Source: Takifugu bimaculatus
Taxonomy: Eukaryota; Chordata; Actinopteri; Tetraodontiformes; Tetraodontidae
NCBI GenBank assembly: GCA_004026145.2
Contig: CP034996.1
Span: forward strand, 12,831,641-12,895,640
DNA: 64,000 bases
Direction of reading: 5' to 3'
In this document: piece after piece, positions 58,187 to 64,000 of the stretch
Layout of the letters: each line of letters begins with the position of its first letter
Position numbering within the stretch: the stretch's first letter is position 1
The notes under the pieces: generated by a model
The model's input: the letters and a program-made list of their open reading frames with translations, nothing else
What the model was told of the DNA's origin: nothing
The model's database searches: none
Position numbers and translations under genes: made by a program

Positions 58187-61100
58187 CTGCAATAGAGGGG
58201 GGGAGACAGTTAGAATTCAGTCGGATGTGGTTACTGAATGCAGGATTTAACTCACTTTTTCTCCTCAAGCTTGGAAAGAACAAAGAGAGTAAAGTTCTTG
58301 AGCAGCATGAAGCCCATTAATAAAGCGATGGCTCCGCCCACAGCGGAGGCTATGATGATGGTCAGCGTGTTGTCCACCGATCTCACTGCGGCATCAACAA
58401 AAGACAAGAGGAGGAAGAAAGAGAGGATGAGGAAACAAAGTATACCAGCACCTGTATGGAGATAAACTGTTAAGAACTGGTTTAAAATATAACAACAGAG
58501 ACTTAAAATGTGTGTAATTTCATATGTTTAGGGAAAGGCCTGCTGTTAATGACTTTGTCTGGGTAATAACTGGGGCTGACTCTCTCAACCCAAGGGGTGA
58601 ATGATCATTAAAAAGGTTTGAGGACTTATATTACATCATTATTATTATAAGAACACATGCAACACGTGTCTGTCTCGTTAATTTAGAGGAATCTAATTAT
58701 ATTTGACCTTTAATCTTAGAATAACACAGGTCAAAGCCAGGTCAGAAGAGTGGAGGAGATAAATCCCAGCCATCATCATCATATTTCCTGATCAGGATTT
58801 ATTTCCTGATAGCAGACTTAGACATCCATCTGTCTCTCTCTCGACAGTTGATTTAAAAATCCTCTAAATTTCCTTTCCTGTAAGTCAAAACAGCAAAGAT
58901 TGTTGCGCTGTTCACTCTCAGTACAGAACCCCGACAGTTTCAGTGAATAAAATTTGGGATCCTTGCGTTCAGGCCGATGTCTTTAGTTTCAGAACCCCAC
59001 CAAAACAGTAAGATCCAGCCCACAAATCCCCTTGATCCCAGCTCAGTTAGGCCAGTTCAGCAGAGTCGGCCACGCCCTGATCTCAGAGACATCACAGTTC
59101 AGGGATAAATCTGGATCAGACGTGTCTCAGCGCTTCCATTGCTTTTCTCCGTTGTGAGATCAGGGCTCAGCTTTCAACACTGTCATCGCTGATATTCTAA
59201 TCAATGAAAAGCCGCCCCACTTTCCTTAGCAACGGACCACTACCAGCTACACTCAGCTCCTGTCTGGGTCAACTCAGGGCTCTGTATTAGGACCACTCCT
59301 ATTCCATCAGGTTATGGACCAACAATCTACTCCTCAAGATCTCAACAACCAATGACGTAATCATAGACTTCTGGAAGACCAGGGTAGATCTTTATTGAAG
59401 CCCAGCTCTCAAACACGCCATTGAGATATTCAGGTGGTCTTCACAGTGGTTGGGGTCAAAGGTTTGATTATTGTGGTTGATTGTAGTGTGTCGAGTAACC
59501 CAAGGTAACCCAAGCCAAACCGGGCCTTCTCTGGATTGGACCACTCACGCTCGTCCACCACGATGAGCTCAAACGTGGCGCTGTGGTTCTTGAACTTCTC
59601 TTTGGGGTTGATTCCGAAACACGTGTACTGGCCTCCATCCTCAAAGGTGATGTTCCACAACAGGATGGAGACGTTGTTGTTGACGTTGTTGCCCACAAAC
59701 TCGACGCGCTTTCGCATGATTTTCACAACGGGCATCACCCCCTGCGCCACGATCGTCGACTCACACACCTGAAGAGACCAACAAGCTGTCAGGGATCCAG
59801 AGGGATTGGCAAGACACCAGCATCACCTGTAGACTCACCCTTTTCATGGTGCCGTTGTCATTAAACTGCCAGTTGAAGTAAAGGTCCTTGATGCCGATAC
59901 AGCTGGAGTACGTGCACGGCAGCATGACCGTGCTGCCATTAAGGGCCTCCATAAAGGGGACCTTCCCTACAGACATCTCAAGAGCCTGCGAGGACCATGT
60001 GGCTGAGAGGAGAGAGGAGTTAGATCAAAACAAGCTTTAAAATTTGGACTAACAACCCTAAAGAACCATCTTTTATGAGGACTCTTAGTGATTAAGGTAA
60101 GACTTTGGGATGTTTAGGATTGAGGAAGGAGTGTTACTGGATATAAGGATAGGGAATACACCCAGGAAAAGTTCCCAGGCCACACACAAAGGAGCAGGTG
60201 AACCTATTTCCAATGTTTATTGTCGCAGCGAGGAAAGAGTGGTCGCAGGGAGGGACCAGAATGTCAACATACCAATTTTTAATTGTGAAAACTTAACAGA
60301 CCTGGATTATAGATGACACCAGAGAGACCTTGCTATGACATTCAGGTACATTACAGAGGAGGAAATATGCTGCCGGAGGTGTAACTGCACACCAGGGGTC
60401 ACGTGGACTCCTAGTGTCACGCCCTCAGAGCAAATACTGACAGACAGACTCTGAAATCGGAGTTAAGGAAGAGCAGGATAAGAGCGTTATCTGCATCTCT
60501 ACCGTTTTCTGCACCGTTTACTTGACTTCTGCTCTTTGATTCGAGTGTGAATCCTTACACACACACACACAAACACACACACACGCACTCAAGGTCAGCC
60601 TCCACTGCAGCAAATGGAGGAAGGCTGCTCAGGACAGCAGATAGGGAGGATGGACTGTGCAGTATGGGAATGTTTATGATTCACTCACACCTCTTTCTCA
60701 GCGCCACTGCAAAGTCACTGCACAGACCAGACACTAAAGCACTAACACGAGGGGACCGGTGAGAGCTGTGGTGGTATTTGTAAAAACTTTTGTGTTATTC
60801 TTTTGTAAAAATTCATCCATCCTCCATTAAGGTGTCCACACAGTTGTTTTTCTTTCCCGCCTCCCGGTTTAATCTGCTGATACCACGAATGAAACGAGTA
60901 CAACAACAAGTCTTCTTTCACTCCATCGCTGAGGTCTTTGAAACGCTCACTTTCAATTTTGGGGTTGAGGTGTGCGGCTTCACATGATACTGGAGCAGAT
61001 TATCTAGATTGTGGCCTACATATGCAACTACAGCACAACAATATCATAAACTGACCTAAATGATACCAAACCCGCTAAAAGAACCATTTTAACTTTTATA

Positions 61101-61635
61101 TCAAACTATTACAGTGGATATTTAGATACTCTCTGATCCACTTTGAAGAAATTCAAATTTTCCTGGCAGTTTTATTGATTAATAAAGATAAAGACGGCAG
61201 TGTCCACTCATCACACGAACCACATCTTTTCATAATGGGGACACATGTTGAAAGTACATTTGCAAACATTGAACTTGCAGAAGCAAATTGGTAGAAGCAA
61301 CGGGAACCGTCGGTTTAATCTCAGCTAAATGGAATTTTCAATTTTGCTTAAAAACTGTTCAATATAATCAAAAATTCTGGTATTTACCAGTTCGCTGATT
61401 GAGAGAGGTTGTAAATATTACATTTTACCTGTAGCAGGATAAGAGGGAATCATTACTATTGATTCCAGGAATCCTTGAAATGAAATGACATGATGCACAT
61501 ATAGGCAGTGACATGGGGAGGGCGGAGACAAGAAGAAGAGGTGACGTTACCGAGCAGTATGGAGACGATCAGGCAGACAACTCGGAGTGGAGAGCCCAGC
61601 TTTGGGGTCTCGGCCCCAAACCACTGGACCTCCAT
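58090..61635 (-). CDS. scn4b: Voltage-gated sodium channel beta-4 subunit, five coding exons
   Basis: Single-pass membrane Ig protein that binds sodium-channel alpha subunits, shifts gating and, in mammals, supplies the open-channel blocker behind resurgent current. Exons: 61551-61635, 59839-60002, 59549-59768, 58256-58385, 58090-58186; all GT-AG and in phase; total 231 residues (human 228). Seen: N-terminal signal peptide with core VVCLIVSILL; V-type Ig domain starting MSVGKVPFMEALNGS with cysteines in LPCTYSSC and YTCFGINPKE; the second cysteine of CTYSSC (residue 63) matches human Cys58, which forms the disulfide to the alpha subunit; membrane segment LTIIIASAVGGAIALLMGF; tail KECLVTSSGIDNTENGLSGS. 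The tail match (human ECLVSSSGNDNTENGLPGSK) separates it from SCN2B. No frame break seen. Confidence 0.95.
58256..58385 (-). CDS. scn4b: scn4b coding exon 4 (membrane segment)
   Basis: Acceptor atgccgcag, donor GTGAGT, 130 bp, phase 1-2. It encodes SVDNTLTIIIASAVGGAIAL and LMGFMLLKNFTLFVLSKLEE. The part after the membrane corresponds to the mammalian open-channel blocking peptide. Confidence 0.94.
59164..59390 (+). mobile_element. Degenerate non-LTR retrotransposon (LINE) reverse-transcriptase fragment in scn4b intron 3
   Basis: The plus-strand frame from 59164 reads SAFNTVIADILIN, then SGSTQGSVLGPLLFHQV (about 59260-59313), matching the SGxPQGSVLGPLLF block of LINE reverse transcriptases. 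A later frame gives VIIDFWKTR, resembling the downstream VxDFRKxR block. A stop codon interrupts the first part and the YADD region is missing, so it is an old internal fragment. The clade is not determined. Confidence 0.65.
59549..59768 (-). CDS. scn4b: scn4b coding exon 3 (Ig domain, second half)
   Basis: Acceptor gtctcttcag, donor GTGAGT, 220 bp, phase 0-1. It encodes RKRVEFVGNNVNNNVSILLW and TFEDGGQYTCFGINPKEKFK, then TFELIVVDE. Confidence 0.95.
59839..60002 (-). CDS. scn4b: scn4b coding exon 2 (Ig domain, first half)
   Basis: Acceptor tcctctcag, donor AGG|GTGAGT, 164 bp, phase 1-0. It encodes ATWSSQALEMSVGKVPFMEA, TVMLPCTYSSCIGIKDLYFN and DNGTMKR. Confidence 0.95.
61551..61635 (-). CDS. 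scn4b: scn4b coding exon 1 (signal peptide)
   Basis: ATG at 61635-61633 opens MEVQWFGAETPKLGSPLR followed by VVCLIVSILL; donor CTCG|GTAACG; 85 bp, ends in phase 1. The upstream acceptor at about 61829 suggests the whole exon is 61551-61828. Confidence 0.88.
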
Positions 61636-62031
61636 GGCAGCCAGATGTGCTCCAAAACAAATACCACGACAGGATCCAGCCCAATTGTCGGGTGGCTAGT
61701 AGAATATGAACGAGTTCAGTTTAGCTTCTCTGCTTTCTGGGTTTAGATCCAGATACTGCTGTCGGAATTCAAAACAAGGCACCGTAGAAGCAGGGAGGTG
61801 CTGGAGCCTGAACGCAATCCAACAGCCTCTAGACAGAATACAGAGATGGAAATGGGGAAAAAGTTAGCATAACTGACAGAATAATGGCACCACCGCTTCA
61901 AAATTCAGCATCACCACGATATTAGCAAAGATAGAGTTTTACTTTAATATTCAAAACATAAAACAGAGTGAATTTAATAGACATCTGAAAAGGTTGATTT
62001 GATCCTAAAAGTTCAAGTTGTCATTCCTACC
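61636..62031 (-). other. scn4b: Probable scn4b 5' UTR intron (61829-62030) and UTR exons
   Basis: A strong donor GAGCAG|GTAGGA on the minus strand ends a putative exon at 62031. A strong acceptor (pyrimidine tract then TCTAG) places the next exon start at 61828, 193 bases before the start codon. This fits a non-coding first exon lying upstream of 62031. Confidence 0.5.
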
Positions 62032-62195
62032 TGCTCCCTGCAGCTGGAGCTCATTCAGAGGCCAGCCGGCTCTCTGCACAGCTGAGTCAGTGTGGACAGG
62101 ACAGCAGTCCGGTGCCCAACGCACACTGCGCACAGTCAGGGTTCAGTCAAGGAGAATCCGCCAAGCAGCACTTTCACTGCAGAGACAGCCACGTT

Positions 62196-62227
62196 GCAGC
62201 AGCAGCAGCGGCAGCGGCAGTGGCAGC

Positions 62228-62266
<39 letters not shown>
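62196..62266. repeat. Imperfect (CAG)n/(CTG)n trinucleotide tract next to the scn4b 5' end
   Basis: Runs of GCA with GCG and GTG interruptions (62207-62230), then about 12 pure units to 62266. On the scn4b strand it reads CTG. Open frames through it on both strands (poly-Gln, Ser, Ala, Cys, Leu) are repeat artefacts. Confidence 0.9.
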
Positions 62267-62267
<1 letters not shown>

Positions 62268-62399
62268 GGGCCAAAAGAGGAGGAAGAGAGGAGACAGTGA
62301 AAGACAAACAGGAATGCAGACAGACACCAGGAAAAATCTGCTGCACTCTGTAGAAGCTGACTCTGCTCCCTGAACGTCGCTCCTGCGATCTTGCTACTT

Positions 62400-64000
62400 T
62401 CCCCCCCACTGTCCTCTCTGTTGGCTGCATGCCACCTCTTCCTCCGCCTCCCCTCCCACACCTTCCCCCACATCCCTTTTGATTCTTTCTCTCCTCATCA
62501 GCCCCATTCACTTCTCCTCCCTCCTGACTCAGGGTGTGTATGCAGACTCAAGCACTGTCTCTGATGATCTTGGAAAAGTTCTGCAGTGCAGTTTAGGGGT
62601 GGGGAGAGACAGAAGTTCCTTATCCCCACGCTCCATTCATAAATAAATGCACCATGTCAGAAGTATAATGCTGTCCTCAAACTACAGCATCCTACTCATT
62701 GCCATCACCGTTTCAGACTCACTCACTCTGCTCCTCACTGAGGACGATTTGCAGCCACAGCCACTGACGTAGTGTGACCTAATCAACACCTTCAGAAGGT
62801 CAAAGTCTCATGCACTGTACCTGGTTTGAAGCAGGCTTGGTGTGATATGAGGTTTCACTGACCTCTGTAGCCGTCTCCCACATCAGGGGACGGTTTCAGA
62901 TTTGATTCGTCAGTTTATGATTCAGTAATTTTGCATTTGCAGCCTGTAACAACGTGCCCGTCATCCTCAATCCATTCAGAACTTCTGCAAATTCAGCAAT
63001 ACAAGACCCATTACGGCCAATCGAAGGCAACTGTATACCTTTGAAACCTCGTTAGCCTTTTACAGAGAAACGCCCTACAGTTGTAAATACAGGATATATA
63101 TGTTGCATTTACATTGTAAGGCTGCTGTAATACTGCGATATCACAGAGTTTAATCCAACCTAATTATCCAATATGCTGCTATGTGTAAGTACAGCTTAGG
63201 TGAGACATTAAATGAGAGGAGGTGAGTTTAAGTTTAGAGTGGTGCAAGGCAAAGACGGGGTGTGTCTGTTGATGTTAGGGTGGTTTGGCTGCACGCTCAC
63301 TGTTCTTCTCTCCGGGCCCAGTCACTGGAGTATCAATGCAGCAGTGATGGGAACTGTTCCAGCGCTGCATTATGAAAAAAAAGAAAAGAAAAGAACCCCC
63401 ACTGCATTTGCTGCGAAGACGGGATGATGCAGCAGGACTATGCAGAGCACACAGAGCTCACAAATACAAGGTGAGATGTCTGCTGCACAGAGGTAAACTT
63501 GCAACATTTCAGACCACATGAAGGTACTGTTCCAGTGGGGAAAAAGACTCTGAGAAAGATTTGAATTAGTAGTCAAATCAAAGCAATTTCATTTTACTAT
63601 AATCAGATTACATTTTATAACCCAGCCATTCTGCAGCAATAAATTATAATCAGTTATAGCAGACTACATTCACATTTATAAAAGATTAATCTATTATTAT
63701 TACAAGTTAAAAGTAATGATACATGAATATATTGTATATTGAGTGCAGGACGTAGCAGCATTAGCAGCAGTTCATTGATTAAGCAGCCACTTGATCCAAC
63801 TATAAGACAAACATGCACTGAAAAGAAGAAAACGGTCGCTTTAAAGCACAACAGAACCTATTTTTGCTTTTGCTAAGGAAGTAAAATGATTTGCCACTAG
63901 GAGGCGCTGTAGCATCCTTTGACAATTCACCTTTCTTTCATAGCGCTGAAGTCTTAACGTCAGTCAGAAACGAATCTATTGCCTAAAAATGCATGTATCA
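62400..64000. other. Right-end region without a recognised gene
   Basis: Apart from the CTCF-like motif at 63892 and A-rich runs near 63375, nothing with coding homology was seen on either strand. It is upstream of scn4b and may hold promoter elements. Confidence 0.45.
63892..63910 (+). promoter_or_regulatory. CTCF-like motif near the right end
   Basis: GCCACTAGGAGGCGCTGTA fits the CTCF core with one deviation (A where G/T is usual). It has the same orientation as the left motif. Confidence 0.4.

Noticed and set aside
62092..62511. Poly-Gln, poly-Ser, poly-Ala and poly-Leu proteins across the CAG tract
   Set aside because: All frames on both strands stay open because of the repeat; none has a conserved neighbour domain, and the tract lies in the probable scn4b 5' region.
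1..64000. tRNA, rRNA and bacterial-type operon or toxin systems
   Set aside because: No cloverleaf-type sequence, rRNA-like stretch or compact gene cluster was seen; the sequence is ordinary vertebrate genic DNA.

Overview
The window is vertebrate nuclear DNA, almost certainly from a ray-finned (teleost) fish. It has large multi-exon genes with GT-AG introns, many long CA/GT microsatellites, CpG-rich promoters, and proteins that align along their whole length with vertebrate ARHGAP35, DSCAML1 and SCN4B. Introns are compact compared with mammals: the 33 coding exons of dscaml1 fit in about 37 kb. No prokaryotic, viral or CRISPR features are present.

Layout. (1) 1-3050: no gene recognised; two dinucleotide repeats and a good CTCF-like motif near 1655. 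(2) 3050-4200: CpG-rich, the likely promoter and first untranslated exon of arhgap35. (3) 5447-13355, plus strand: arhgap35 (p190RhoGAP-A), six coding exons, 3' UTR and poly(A) signal. (4) 13360-14790: short intergenic gap between converging genes. (5) about 14.8-54.2 kb, minus strand: dscaml1, complete, with 33 coding exons running from a signal-peptide exon at 54028 to the stop at 17092. It encodes ten Ig domains, six fibronectin III domains, one membrane segment and a cytoplasmic tail ending in a PDZ-binding motif. Three large introns at its 5' end (about 6, 1.8 and 12 kb) hold only microsatellites and some non-repetitive stretches that may be regulatory. (6) 55745-56231: a foldback mobile element with 63-bp inverted arms and a 12-bp target duplication. 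(7) 58090-62031, minus strand: scn4b, five coding exons plus a probable 5' untranslated exon, with an old LINE reverse-transcriptase fragment in one intron. (8) 62-64 kb: a CAG/CTG repeat close to the scn4b 5' end, then sequence without a recognised gene and a second CTCF-like motif near 63900.

Functionally the window holds a Rho GTPase-activating protein acting in the cytoskeleton, a homophilic neuronal adhesion receptor, and a sodium-channel beta subunit. They form no pathway or operon. DSCAML1 and SCN4B are also near each other in human (11q23), whereas human ARHGAP35 is on chromosome 19.

The most notable result is three separate one-base excesses inside otherwise intact coding sequence: arhgap35 near 8665, dscaml1 exon 6 near 31707, and the dscaml1 exon 17 donor near 26579. 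Each is visible as a clean frame switch or a splice-phase mismatch. Sequencing or assembly insertions are the simplest explanation, but allelic breaks cannot be excluded from sequence alone. I found no convincing new biological system.
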